From positions 99,231,333 through 99,295,332 of the forward strand of contig NC_073745.1 of assembly GCF_029784135.1 (NCBI RefSeq): a stretch of DNA of 64,000 nucleotides. The letters are read 5' to 3'. A program made the translations under genes and the position numbers. The stretch is from Toxorhynchites rutilus septentrionalis (taxonomy: Eukaryota > Arthropoda > Insecta > Diptera > Culicidae). Shown here in pieces: positions 22,101 to 28,627 of this stretch. Positions within the stretch are counted from its first letter, which is position 1. Each line of letters starts with the position of its first letter. The notes beneath the pieces were generated by a model. The model did no database searches, was not told the origin of the DNA, and worked only from the letters and a program-made list of their open reading frames with translations.

Positions 22101-22256
22101 AGTAAATCGACAAAAATAGTCGCAGTTTTTTTCCTGATTGCACAGGAATGTTCCAGAGAAGAACACTTTTTCATTATTTTTTACGGCCATTTTGACAAAT
22201 CATAAAAATACAATATTTTTTGTAATATACTCACTTTTCTTGCCTTTTCCTTCCAT
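804..22256 (-). CDS. Glutamine-rich N-terminal part of a multi-exon gene, probable Argonaute-2
   Basis: Four exons join in phase on the minus strand: 22235-22256, 19605-19851, 10334-10408, 804-1163. The three internal introns and the last donor have GT..AG ends, and three donors read GTGAGT or GTAAGT. The joined product starts MEGKGKKKKQKYQPLDLGEP and runs about 234 residues to the last donor, which is open, so the gene continues left of the window. The sequence is low-complexity: a Lys/Gly-rich start, QQ-rich tracts, an acidic/Pro stretch with ITMDWWGSP, then repeats of the type PPQQQQWxPPQQ with W and RGPP. Insect Argonaute-2 proteins carry such disordered Q-rich N-termini before the PAZ and PIWI domains that make them the siRNA slicer. 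The PAZ/PIWI part is not in the window, so the AGO2 call is an inference; another Q-rich protein is possible. The start is the first ATG, followed at once by a donor. Confidence 0.55.
1164..1751. other. Intron sequence left of the Tc1 relic
   Basis: Low-coding intronic DNA. I could not find a Tc1 terminal inverted repeat here. The plus-strand ORF of 96 codons at 1226-1516 has no recognisable motif. Confidence 0.35.
1752..2760 (+). pseudogene. Tc1/mariner-superfamily (Tc1 type) transposase relic
   Basis: A broken DDE transposase. The helix-turn-helix part (QREIAECLGRSK) starts at 1752, a TAA interrupts it near 1890, and the frame resumes at about 1935 with RRLVEQELGGKSPRK and WRNILWSDETKVNL (first catalytic D). 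It frameshifts near 2260 and continues through QDPKHTARH (second D) to SPDLNPIENLW (third acidic residue, E). The spacing between DPKH and SPDLNPIE is shorter than the usual D34E of the family, so roughly 15 residues are deleted. The C-terminal end LVESMPNRVREMM..TTKY lies at about 2690-2754, displaced by a hairpin insertion. A LINE is inserted right after the C-terminus, so the element's right part lies beyond 9573. The enzyme would cut and paste DNA at TA sites; this copy is dead. Confidence 0.85.
2515..2610. repeat. Imperfect 30-bp hairpin inside the Tc1 relic
   Basis: Arms at about 2515-2544 (ending CAGTGAAAACG) and 2580-2610 (starting CGTTTTCACCGTGAG) pair imperfectly around a 35-bp AT-rich loop. 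It interrupts the transposase between the NPIENLW block and the C-terminal LVESMP block. Confidence 0.6.
2754..2764. repeat. Target-site duplication of LINE-1, 3' side
   Basis: CCGACCCTAGA occurs here and again at 9563-9573, directly flanking the 6.8-kb LINE. Confidence 0.85.
2964..7409 (-). pseudogene. LINE-1 ORF2: endonuclease, reverse transcriptase and RNase H, broken
   Basis: The polyprotein is spread over several frames. The APE-type endonuclease spans about 6500-5850 (WNVNGFYNN, AFQEIHR, then GDFNGHHQEWG and GSDHYPI, separated by a frameshift near 6365). A TAA after AKTASW near 5581 breaks the linker. The RT begins at 5451 and frameshifts in a T8 run at 5098-5105. It resumes with AFRPGGGTTTYM, LDISKAYNRAW, GVPQGSVLA and the catalytic YADDVVLM, and shifts again near 4365-4310. 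RNase H at about 3740-3400 shows YTDGS, AEAAEALIAA, FTDSASVV and WIPGHSGVPGNEEAD, followed by a CxxC..H..C tail. The enzyme would nick DNA and reverse-transcribe the element RNA. The start is uncertain; an ATG at 7409 lies in another frame from 7354. Confidence 0.85.
7474..9096 (-). CDS. LINE-1 ORF1 (gag-like, zinc-knuckle protein)
   Basis: An intact 540-codon frame. Three CCHC-type knuckles sit near residues 197-260: CYSCFEYGHPRKRC, a CGVC..H..C unit and CKHC..H..C. They precede a coiled-coil-like charged stretch (ETEKKDNEIEIMRKEAEKRD) and a basic Ser/Arg-rich tail (HSERSRSRSPR). ORF1 proteins of this class bind element RNA and form the RNP that carries ORF2. Downstream internal Met codons (for example MEFSPDE) are alternative starts. 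Confidence 0.85.
   Translation of the reverse strand: MQRGGFPPYPLAGIQGTLGQETELMEFSPDEASRNGVIPVGTMVRYVYYEGVNKALPKRPFEIRKAVETFLGIKIKEGYPENKGTSYVIKLRNKRQIDQLKLMSKLPDGSPIRITDHTTRNQCRCVVYCPESTEYETEELLSELKEQGIKDLRRITRKDGDQNIPTPTIILTIDGTVVPQSVSFGWIRARTRPYYPTQMLCYSCFEYGHPRKRCTAGQICGVCCGNHASTSEMPCHEKAYCKHCKNDTHPVSSKKCPIYLKEVDIQHLMVDQGVGYPAARRTYEANHRTKSAAAVVVEGNDARLIELNAKLDHFLAETEKKDNEIEIMRKEAEKRDRQIDELFEVLWNKDKQLQDKDVEIAALKTALAAANVPIPPVASSSTRNNLPMKSTKMEILKVTDAIPKQKQKSNNNEKSTHSERSRSRSPRILNQRDCSKDGRRSRASSRQDRRTELNSRYTQKTDSKTASPPSEGKNKQSTKKQMVKAKQDKKTHPRNTQSTSIISDDEGNTYSQTKARNESRSEMDISSDGSTYYGLLEDLS
9563..9573. repeat. Target-site duplication of LINE-1, 5' side
   Basis: CCGACCCTAGA, identical to 2754-2764. 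Sequence to the right resumes the interrupted Tc1 element. Confidence 0.85.
9574..10333. other. Intron 3 remainder
   Basis: AT-rich DNA that should begin with the right part of the interrupted Tc1 element. I could not identify its terminal inverted repeat. No coding sequence is recognised. Confidence 0.35.
10334..10408 (-). CDS. Exon 3 of the Q-rich (AGO2-like) gene
   Basis: A 75-bp exon (phase 2 in and out) reads RQIQQQAKPEPKEMPTGQQQ and then SGGKN. The acceptor is GTATTACAG and the donor AATAA|GTAAGTAAA. It is too short for ORF calling and is supported by phase, composition and splice signals. Confidence 0.55.
   Translation of the reverse strand, partial: TNPTTSETRTKGNANGTTTERRKK
10590..11230 (-). 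pseudogene. Non-LTR reverse transcriptase fragment (C-terminal half)
   Basis: Minus-strand pieces in order: GLYCLFFNVAL and LADDVGIIG (the RT xADD box) near 11190-11070, LEINAVNTEYMLAGGTDRNR and GELVYLGS near 11020-10870, then the post-RT piece TMLEANLQAHGVSERRMLRT near 10800-10740. This order and wording match the C-terminal RT region of a common mosquito RTE/CR1-like LINE. Stops and frameshifts make it a relic. A second fragment of similar type lies at 18549-19330 in the same orientation. Confidence 0.7.
11369..12100 (-). pseudogene. Degenerate Tc1-like element
   Basis: The minus strand carries a worn Tc1 pattern. LYGWLNSQKCNEVLQNHLLLF matches the block before the second Asp, and TIPNGLFELIEN at about 11645-11680 matches the SMPNRIFEVI C-terminus of the family. 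A terminal-repeat-like motif with CACGACTATAGAACCAC is at about 11378, and a similar TAACTATAGAACCAG at 11541. No catalytic triad can be assembled. Confidence 0.45.
12506..12518. repeat. SINE target-site duplication, 5' copy
   Basis: AATAATATATCCT, repeated at 12790-12802 right after the SINE A-tail. Confidence 0.85.
12519..12789 (+). mobile_element. tRNA-derived SINE (Feilai-like)
   Basis: The head has a pol III A-box-like TGGTTAGCGTAACAG and a B box GGTTCAATCCC, followed by a tRNA-unrelated body and a poly-A tail of about 15. The 13-bp duplication AATAATATATCCT flanks it perfectly. The arrangement matches tRNA-type SINEs such as Feilai of mosquitoes, though I assign the family only by type. 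The duplication is perfect, so the insertion is fairly young. Confidence 0.85.
12790..12802. repeat. SINE target-site duplication, 3' copy
   Basis: AATAATATATCCT, identical to 12506-12518. Confidence 0.85.
12966..13481. other. Intronic stretch without recognised feature
   Basis: Short overlapping ORFs on both strands (around 13130 and 13240-13540) share no motif with known families. I see nothing supportable. Confidence 0.35.
13788..13824 (+). repeat. Tiny LINE-2 3' tail insertion
   Basis: ACTGAGCCTGTAAAAATGAA followed by TTAATAAAAAAAA matches the last ~40 bp of the LINE at 45955-52293. ATGAA flanks it on both sides as a possible short duplication. It looks like an extremely 5'-truncated insertion. 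Confidence 0.55.
13990..14260. repeat. Direct repeats of a ~95-bp unit
   Basis: Units with CCCTAACACgGACTTCAAAA, GGGaAATC and CAAGCCGGGGGTATTTTT occur about two and a half times. They are related to the arrays at 25200-25740 and 28030-28310. Confidence 0.7.
14368..14381. repeat. 14-bp target-site duplication of composite retroposon
   Basis: ACAATGATCGTTTA, repeated exactly at 16156-16169. Confidence 0.8.
14847..15300 (+). pseudogene. Histone H2A pseudogene
   Basis: The plus strand reads GKGGKVKGKAKSRSNR, then a piece like EFPA of the QFPVGR motif. After a worn stretch and stops it reads GAPVHLAGVI and VIELAGKAARDDKKNRI, which are diagnostic H2A blocks (N-tail, alpha-2 and alpha-3/acidic-patch region). 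A histone stem-loop follows at 15273-15288. Upstream 14640-14800 resembles a histone-type promoter region (GATTGG boxes) but I cannot fix a TATA box. The middle is deleted or frameshifted, so no H2A is made. It lies inside the composite retroposon. Confidence 0.8.
15273..15288 (+). other. Histone mRNA 3' stem-loop, imperfect
   Basis: GGCGCTTTTCAGGGCC fits the replication-dependent histone stem-loop consensus with one mismatched pair. It lies at the end of the H2A pseudogene. Confidence 0.75.
15854..15869 (+). other. Histone mRNA 3' stem-loop, perfect
   Basis: GGTTCTTTTCAGAACC is a perfect 6-bp stem with the UUUU-type loop. It follows a second copy of the motif GTGGCGAGTGGCAAACGCAA (at 15764, also at 15092), showing that the histone 3' region is duplicated here without a coding part. 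Confidence 0.8.
16156..16169. repeat. 14-bp target-site duplication, 5' side of element D
   Basis: ACAATGATCGTTTA, identical to 14368-14381. Confidence 0.8.
16289..17564 (+). mobile_element. mariner element, copy 1
   Basis: 1276 bp, bounded by TA on both sides. The TIRs begin TTAGGCTGTCAAAAAAGTCC at the left and end GGAGTTTTTTGACAGCCTAA at the right. It carries one transposase-derived frame and is the same family as the element at 43446-44646. Confidence 0.92.
16470..17488 (+). pseudogene. mariner transposase, copy 1 (broken)
   Basis: The N-terminal helix-turn-helix half begins MEQNKEKIRHILQYYYDKGK and includes ISTAQRWFQRF and PRSGRPV. A TGA follows VVEN at 16680; the other copy has Cys there. 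A missing A in the run near 16835 shifts the frame. The catalytic half has VTGDEEWVTYD (first Asp), HQGNARPHTS and YSPDLAPSDYHLF (third Asp of DD34D). The second Asp, normally in HQDNA, is Gly. Two more stops occur near 17048 and 17237. The intact family moves DNA at TA; this copy cannot. Confidence 0.9.
17606..18329. other. Intron 2 stretch, no feature recognised
   Basis: AT-rich. The 77-codon ORF at 17687-17920 has no family motif. I see nothing else. Confidence 0.35.
18330..18548. mobile_element. hAT-type MITE with 8-bp duplication
   Basis: Element 18338-18540 (203 bp). Ends TAGAGATGGGCGAGC and TTTGCCCACCTCTA form short hAT-like TIRs. GGACAGAT flanks it at 18330-18337 and 18541-18548, the 8-bp duplication expected of hAT. 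The interior is a palindrome-rich mix of GAGCGGCTC-like words, with no coding. Confidence 0.85.
18549..19330 (-). pseudogene. Non-LTR retrotransposon fragment (endonuclease end to RT start)
   Basis: Minus-strand order: a piece resembling the endonuclease end (LVMVKLGSKLSVV), a linker (LDGCWNTLKATISTTAETVIG), then the RT start (EIKEIINQLKNHKAA..GLKAEIF and SIWDIKQLTKEWKERVICP). This matches the RTE/CR1-like family whose later part is at 10590-11230. Stops and shifts mark it as dead. Confidence 0.7.
19331..19604. other. Intron next to exon 2
   Basis: Short intronic interval with no recognisable repeat or ORF. Confidence 0.35.
19605..19851 (-). CDS. Exon 2 of the Q-rich (AGO2-like) gene
   Basis: The acceptor TTCCACTCAG precedes an open frame of 82 residues rich in Q and K, with tracts such as KQDKKGKGKQAQQQKQQQ, ending in GSPSEPQ with two bases left over. 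The donor is CAACG|GTGAGTCAT. The phase fits both neighbouring exons. Confidence 0.6.
20036..21855 (+). mobile_element. Hairpin-family element F
   Basis: Starts GGGTTGTATCCGAGACACGA then CCGC and GGACGTAGGACTACGC, and ends GTAAGACGTAGTCCTACGTC. That is the same end design as elements A and B. The interior has a short plus-strand frame at about 20485 (MFPLKSFTLNYEIMR) ending at a GT and a second (MSELPFGRIP) ending at GTAAGT at 20610; I recognise neither. The 73-codon minus ORF at 21174-21395 is also unassigned. Confidence 0.55.
21856..22234. other. Intron 1 next to exon 1
   Basis: AT-rich, no recognisable ORF or repeat. Confidence 0.35.
22235..22256 (-). CDS. Exon 1 of the Q-rich (AGO2-like) gene
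   Basis: It encodes MEGKGKK plus one base of the next codon. The donor is AAAA|GTGAGTATA. The leftover A joins AA of exon 2 to give Lys. The ATG sits in AATCAATATGG, an acceptable insect start context. Confidence 0.55.
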
Positions 22257-22771
22257 ATTGATTTTGTTTCACTGTACAGTAATTATTCGCGAAATTATAG
22301 CGTAATGAAAAACAGTTATTTCTTTTTGTTTTACCAAATTGTGGGAACAATAAATTTTCACTATTTCCGTCTTGCAATTTTCGATAGAACTGATGGAGTT
22401 TATAGAATGCAGTGATGCCAGTTGTTTGACACTTATGCCGTAACGAGTAAATACACTCGGAACAATAATTAGTACATATGATTAATTTAAGAGCAACATA
22501 TCAATAGGGCCTAACTCGAATGTGACAGTTTGAAAAATGACTTTGAAATTTTAATTCCCTTTTTCAAATCCTATTTTAAACAGTAACGTAATTATAATCA
22601 CAATGACACATCAACAGAAGCGCGAAAATATATACTTCAATTATTGATACGGCACTGTACGAAAAACCAACATTAACATCACAAATTTTTGAAATGAACG
22701 AAGACATAAATATGTAGTCCCTCTATACTTGTAGATTACAGGTCCTTTTAGTTAGATTCAATGCTTGTGTG
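22257..22771. promoter_or_regulatory. Upstream region of the Q-rich gene (expected promoter)
   Basis: This precedes the ATG at 22256 on the minus strand. I see no clear TATA box or initiator, so only its position suggests promoter function. Confidence 0.25.
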
Positions 22772-23155
22772 CAGGGATGCCAGGTGATTTTTTAAAATGT
22801 CTTCACATGGTACGAAAAAATGTCTTCAAATGTCTTAACAAACATATCGGATAAAACAAAAATTCATAACTTACTTTTGAGCAAAGTTTAATAGCTAATT
22901 CAATGTTTATTTGAATTGGTATTGCTGCGAACTAAATTTTATGAGTTAAGAAATGATATTTGGTTTGATAAACCGTTCATTGAGGTAATATAGACCCAGT
23001 TCTTCCACAAAAACGGAACTGTGATAACTCAATTTGTTTATTTTAGCTTTGACTCTCGAGCGTAAATGAACTAATGTTTCTTGGGGCAATGTACATTCAG
23101 ACCGCTGGAAGTTCTCTAGAATTTTAGGTAAAAGTCGCTTTGTTGTTTGATTCAT

Positions 23156-24102
23156 CCCAGCAAACATTAAATCGCATAACATCGCATCATATGCCCTAAA
23201 ATTTGGTTGGCATATAATGCGCCTAACTGGCATATGCATGCAAAAGTGGAGGCCATATACATACATGGCAAATGCTTACCGAATTTGTTTGGATGAATAT
23301 GCAACTTTGACCGGCTATAATAGCGATTATGTTGAAATTGAATTGCGATCTAATATGAATATATTCATGAATTGTCAAAGCACCAAATACGACTTTTGCC
23401 ATACTCATATATGATTTATTACAGACATAGAAAAAAAAAACAAATGGCGCAAAATATTTTCGTTAAATGTTTATTATAGCCGCACGAATCGCCATTTTTA
23501 TATATGAGTATTTATGTTTGTAGAAATAATAAATGTTTGATTGACTTGTGTTGGGAGTGGAATATGAATGTTTAAAATGGCACAGATTGATGTTTGGTGA
23601 AAACTGCTCCGATGTGGGTTCGAACTCCGGTCGTCTGGATTATCATCCACCAGCTATCTCGCGCGGCTATCTGAAATTTATTTCAACAGCGGTTAAAACT
23701 TTCGAGTGCATCATTGACATTTCAATATGATGTAATATGTTCTTTATTAGGATCTAATATGATTTACTGTTTCATGATTTTCTTCAGCATGCAACACGAT
23801 TTACTACAGTACTGAATCGATTTAAATTCTACGCTTATACGACACACAAACTGCATCAGCGTAATATACGCATATGATACGGATTGAATATATTTTACGA
23901 CAATGTACATCATAAAATTGATGTTTATTATACCGAATTGCGACTTGATTTGATAATGGTATACAAAATCGAGTTTTCACATTTTATGCGATTTCAAATA
24001 TACACGATACATACTTTGATTGATATTATATGCGATTATGATTCTTTGGATTTCTTGTAAGACTTGGCACGTGCAAAATTATATGATTTAATGTTTGCTG
24101 GG
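23156..24102. mobile_element. Nested TIR element CCCAGCAAACATTAAATC
   Basis: CCCAGCAAACATTAAATC at 23156-23173 is inverted exactly at 24085-24102. The 947-bp interior is rich in ATATGC-type words. It is inserted in the frame of the surrounding element. It contains a tRNA-like segment on the minus strand (see next entry). Confidence 0.7.
23595..23670 (-). repeat. tRNA-like SINE head
   Basis: The minus strand shows an A-box-like GATAGCTGGTGGATG and a B box GGAGTTCGAACCC with tRNA-like spacing. No cloverleaf with an acceptor stem is evident, so I read it as a SINE-derived promoter, not a tRNA gene. Confidence 0.5.
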
Positions 24103-24442
24103 ATTCTATATGCATGTGGAATTTCTGCTTGTAAAAGTTTGAAAAAAGCAAGTTAATAACCCCGAGACAAAAGTCTCTGTTGATTACTAAGAACAAAAGT
24201 GAACAAGTGACAATGATAAAAAAGCGAACAAAAGCCAAAAGTCCTGCTTCTTTTGATGATATTTTCGACTAATAGTTAGCATTTCATGGAAATAATAACA
24301 CTCAAAACCCCACATACGCTATTATACTGAAATGTCTTCACATATTTCAAATTGTCTTCGAAATGTCTTCACAAATCAAATGTCTTCACAGTAGATCAAA
24401 TGTCTTCAAAATGAAGACATGTCTTCAAACCTGGCATCCCTG

Positions 24443-24942
24443 TATATATCCCCTTCTGTGATTTGACATTTTAATTAGATCCTCTTCGAGTTGTTTGCTG
24501 CAAAGCGCCTCTATATATACCAGGTGAAACAATTGATGTTGCTTCACCTGTTATACAATTATACAAGCGCCTTGATTTGCTGATTGATCACTTTGGTTGT
24601 TTTCAACCAATCCTGCAGCCAGCTTGAGACAGATGGGAAGAAGCTTCGCTCAAAAATTAGCAGCCTAAGGCTGAGGTGACACTGGATAGGAGTACGCACG
24701 AAAACTTGTTTGTGCGATAACTGACGAAGTGAAACAAACAATTTTGTTCGATAGAAGCTGACGAATTCGAACGAAGCAAGTGAGAAGCAATGCGAGATGA
24801 AGAATAGAAGGTGGGAAGATTCACAGGTTTTGGTTGTGTTGAGCAAGGAGCTGGAATTGACAGGTGGTTCGTTTTCGACAGTATAAGGATGAGGCATAGA
24901 AGATGCGGGAGGGGATGAAAAATGACAGCGACTTTTTTCGTT
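24443..24942. other. Fragment of LINE-2 5' UTR and unassigned DNA
   Basis: 24505-24570 is the reverse complement of parts of the LINE-2 5' UTR (45965-46320), sharing GTATAACAGGTGAAGCAACA and CACCTGGTATATATAGAGGC. The rest (two overlapping minus ORFs to 24998) has no recognised motif. Confidence 0.5.
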
Positions 24943-25199
24943 GACGTGGGACTACGTCTAACCGGAATATATGGAGGGTAAAATGAAAACCTAAACACAG
25001 AACATGCAGGAAAAAATGAAAGATTTCGAATGCTTATAGCTCGAACATTTCGTACTGGAAAGGAGAGATGTTTGCATCACTTGATAAGGAATATTTCTAC
25101 GCATCTATCGCAACTAACAAAATGTTGTTTTTCATTAGATAAACAATTGAATAACTGTAAAATATTAGGCGTTATCTAATCTGCATCGTTTTGATTGGC

Positions 25200-25740
25200 C
25201 CGATTTACGGTTTCCCTAACACCGCCATCAAAACCATGCAGCCTTGGGGAAATCGGCATTGCAAATACATGAAAGGAGGGGGACTATTGTTCTCATCTAA
25301 AAATGTTCCCTAACACAGACTTTAAAACCAAGCAGCGAAATCGGCATTGCAAACACACGAAAGAGCCTAGAGGCGAGTGAACTGAAAAGTTTAAACCCTC
25401 TTAAAGCCAAAAAGAAGAAGAAGAACACACGAAAGTAGGGGGAGCTTTTGTTCCCACCGAAATGTGTTCCCTAATAGAGATTTCTAAACCAAGGTGCCTG
25501 GAGAAATCGGTATTTCAAATTCATGCAAGTCGGGGGTATTTTTGTTCCGACTGGAATGTGTTTCCCTAACACAGACTTCAAATCCATGAAGCGTGGGGAA
25601 ATCGGCATTGCGAATTCATACAAATCGGGGGTATTTTTGTTCCGATTGAAATGTGTTTCCCTAGCACAGACTTCAAAACCGAGGTTTCTGGGGGAATCGG
25701 CTCTGCAAATAAATTCAAACTGCGAGTAGTTTTGTCCTCG
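25200..25740. repeat. Tandem-like array of a ~95-bp unit
   Basis: Five or so degenerate units with GTGTTTCCCTAACACAGACT, then TGGGGAAATCGGCATTGCAA and CGGGGGTATTTTTGTTCCGA. Two adjacent units are 95 bp apart (25531 and 25626). Units are interrupted by a short diverged insert near 25375-25430. Confidence 0.8.
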
Positions 25741-25920
25741 CTTGCCTTTGTGCAGAGTGGAATATGTCTGTCTTAACATGATCTTCTAAACTTAGGAACC
25801 TGGGAAAATCGTGCAGCCACTAGAAGCGAATGAACTTCCCAGTTTCAAGCAAATTCGAGATTCGAGAAGTATGTACACTTTTGGGATGTAAACTTCAGAG
25901 GGAAATGTAAAATAAAATAA

Positions 25921-25995
25921 TCGTTTGATAATTTTTTTTTGTCTTTATTGGAAAGATTTTCAGCCTTAGGCTGGTTCATCAAACGTTTGATAATT
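25921..25995 (-). mobile_element. Extremely truncated LINE-1 insertion with 12-bp duplication
   Basis: CGTTTGATAATT at 25921-25932 and 25984-25995 flanks about 51 bp: a T-run, GTCTTTATTGGAAAGATTTT, then CAGCCTTAGGCTGGTTCATC. The inserted bases match the 3' end of LINE-1 at 2765-2816. It is a retrotransposition that copied only the last ~50 bases. Confidence 0.8.
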
Positions 25996-26454
25996 CTTCC
26001 GTACATATATTTTGTTCTAGTCATCATATCAAACGTAAAAGGTCCGTCATTAAATTTACTTGTAACGAAGAACAATCAATCACAATAAATGAATTGACTT
26101 TACACGGCATTTGTTCATTTTTTTCACTCACAGAGCAAATATATTGAACTCAATTGAATTTGGAAACTGTTTCATTCAATCAAGAATTTAATCAATACAA
26201 ACGAATGATTGCTAAGCTAAGGTAGTTCCACGTCAACCTTGCGGTTATATCATAGATATAACCCACTAATTTTTTTTTCAAAATTGCTACAGTGGTATTT
26301 CTGCTCGTGAAGGAAAAAAATTGAAAATTTTCGGAAAAAGAAACATTATATTGCGAAACGGAGAAAAAAATTCACAGTAAGTAATTCAACAATGTGCTCA
26401 TTCTAGAATGTTACCACTACAATGAACGCACAATCTTTTTTCCCTTCATTTCAG

Positions 26455-27172
26455 ATGCCGTATTATTGCGCAGTGAAAGGATGTGGAAACAAGGCTCTTC
26501 TCACAAAAAGTGATCCGGACATTGTTTATCACACTTTCCCAAAACGCGGAGAGAGATTAGATAAATGGAATAATTACTGTGACCAATCAGAAAACTGGAA
26601 ACCTCTGAAAAACCAGGGTATTTGCTCGCGACATTTTCATGCAAGCTGTTATGATGAGGGGTATCGGATACTTCACAAGCTCATTGGTGCGAAGCAATGT
26701 AGGATGCTGCTTTCTAATGGTACTTTCTATTTTGTAAATTCTAAAATATTTGTACAGAGCATGATTGACATTATTTTTAGCCATTCCCACAATACATCGC
26801 CCGAATTTTCCTAGTTAGACCATTGCATGTTCCCTGGATGTCGTGACCACTGAAAATCACGAAAATCCACCATTTGAATTATGTAAGTAGAAGCGTTTAC
26901 AGAATACCGGTTATTACATTGAAAAATAATGATTTTTTTTTCTTCTACACAAGCTCTACAACACACTAGATTTGAAGAAAATAGAGAAAACAATCTGAAT
27001 ACTTCCAATGTGTTCAATTTGGAGTTTAACGCAGCTTTGGCTACTATTGAAGAACTGAGAAAGAAGATAGAGAAGTTGGAAAAACACAAACAGCGGATAA
27101 AATTTTGGAGCTGAACAGTACATTAGTAGCACAACGCCAGCAAATTTAACTACTTAAAAAAGTCACAGGAGG
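26455..27172 (+). pseudogene. P-element transposase, N-terminal exons (THAP and coiled coil)
   Basis: ATG follows the acceptor TTCATTTCAG at 26455; a 5' donor GTAAGTAATT lies at about 26379, suggesting a 5' UTR intron. The THAP zinc finger has MPYYCAVKGCGN, the aromatic YHTFPK and GICSRHF (C2CH). A likely intron (about 26719-26780, AATG|GTACTT to TTTTAG) joins LLSN to AIPTIHRPNFP, where a TAG interrupts. A second intron (donor TTAT|GTAAGTAG) leads to the coiled coil ATIEELRKKIEKLEKHKQR, followed by a frameshift and stop. In P elements the THAP domain binds the ends and the coiled coil dimerises. The frame is cut at 27172 by element B and resumes at 28589. Confidence 0.8.
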
Positions 27173-28588
27173 GTTGTGTCTGAGACACGACCGCATAGTT
27201 GACGTAGGATACCGTTAGGCTATTTGTTGATTTAGAATATGTTTTAAGAATTACATCGTTAAACTCTTTGATAATGATTTGGTGGCCCTGAAAATTGCCG
27301 TTTTGTTTGGTTGTTGGGTTGTTGGTGTTGTCTCCACCAGTGTTTACCGAGTGATGATGACAGAAGGATGGTAAACAGTCGTTGGATGGTGCGTATCATA
27401 TAAAAGACACCGAAGTAGAAAGAGATATGACGAAAACCGCCCTTTATGATCCTAGACGAGATGCTCCTGTGGATGAAATAAAAAAAAACTCACCAATATA
27501 AGATAATTACCAATGCCGAACAAAATTATTAATTTTTCTCATCAGTAAAAACATGTTACTTTAATATGGAGAAAACATATTTGAAATGGAAAAGGTAATG
27601 TTATTTTATAATTTTTACTTTCTGAGTGTTTATTCAACCCAATGTGAATTTTCATTGGACTAACAACACCTATACTATGTGTAGATCATATGGGGAATCT
27701 TTTTTCTAGAATTTCTTCGCTTTTCCAATTATTCTCGCCATATAAATTTTGCTTGGGTGAAATGAACACAACAAAACAGACTTAAACCAAATGACCCGTT
27801 CTCGAGCGGGAACACACCTTGGATTTCATTTATGAAAATTGAAATAAATCGTGTCATATATCAAGTCATTTTTAACACAACTGCTATCATATACAATTTT
27901 ACACTTACACTTAAAATTTTTCACAATACACGATCGGTCATTGATATGAAATTTCACGAAGCAACTAACATTAAAGGTCCAAATTTAAATTCTATTTGCT
28001 AGAATTTATCGTATCACTTACCTTACTTGCAATACATAAATGCCCCCGACTTGCATATATTTGCAATGCCGATTTCCCCCAGGCAGCTTGCTTTTGATGT
28101 CTCTGTTAGGGACCTTATTTCGACAGGAACAAAAGTTCCCCCTACTTTCATGTATTTGCGATCCCGATTTTCCCCAGGCAGCTTGGTTTTGATGTCTCTG
28201 TTAGTGAACACGTTTCGGCAGGAACAAAAGTTCTCCCTGCTTTTATGTATTTGCAATGCCGATTTCCCCCAGGCAGCTTGGTTTTGATGTCTCTGTTAGG
28301 GACCTGCCGCATGTGTCGTCAATTCGACCAATCAGAAGTGGGTAATTCCGTTAGGATAGGGGTTGAGATTTTTCAATTGTTCGATAGTTAATTTTATGAC
28401 ATATAGTATTTTCTTCAATATAAAAAATTGTTATGGAGTGCCGAAATCGATTGACGCAAAAATTTCATCAATCCTTCATGAAATGACTGAGCAATAAGCG
28501 TTTGAAACTGGACAATTTTCACGATGTACTCGATTTTCGATTTTCAATTTGTACCCCAATATGTTCCCGAAAGACGTAATCCTACGTC
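27173..28588 (+). mobile_element. Hairpin-family element B, inserted in the P frame
   Basis: Starts GTTGTGTCTGAGACACGACC (hairpin) and TTGACGTAGGATACC, and ends GAAAGACGTAATCCTACGTC. Joining the flanks restores the P frame (TGG then KANMMLSLEKEK), so the limits are known to within a few bases. A ~95-bp unit array (inverse orientation) is at 28027-28310. A promoter-like TATAAAAGACACCG is near 27399. Its last 166 bp (from 28423) recur at the start of tandem units 2 and 3. Confidence 0.75.
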
Positions 28589-28627
28589 AAAAGCAAATAT
28601 GATGTTGTCATTGGAGAAAGAAAAAAA

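Larger units (their letters stand above)
22772..24442. mobile_element. Unclassified TIR element with AAATGTCTTCA subterminal repeats
   Basis: The ends CAGGGATGCCAGGT (22772) and ACCTGGCATCCCTG (24429-24442) are exact inverse copies. Subterminal AATGTCTTCA words recur at both ends (22796-22835 and 24331-24427). A worn minus-strand frame (NQTTKRLLPKILENFQRSEC) near 22946-23150 is interrupted by the nested element at 23156. No clear target duplication was found, and I cannot name the superfamily. Confidence 0.6.
24943..26270 (-). mobile_element. Hairpin-family element C
   Basis: The low end is GACGTGGGACTACGTC, the inverted 3' terminus. The high end has the 5' hairpin (read in plus: GCGGTTATATCATAGATATA, then ACCCAC) with GTAGTTCCACGTCAACC beside it. 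The body includes the array of ~95-bp units and a tiny LINE-1 tail insertion. It lies just upstream of the P element. Confidence 0.6.

Noticed and set aside
23595..23670. A true tRNA gene
   Set aside because: No paired acceptor stem or complete cloverleaf is visible; only the A- and B-box-like words match.
24559..24998. Two overlapping minus ORFs of ~112 codons
   Set aside because: There is no motif or splice support, and part of the region is LINE-2 5' UTR and element C end.
25200..28310. Spaced repeats as a CRISPR-like array
   Set aside because: The units are adjacent and degenerate at ~95 bp without unique spacers, in a eukaryotic genome.
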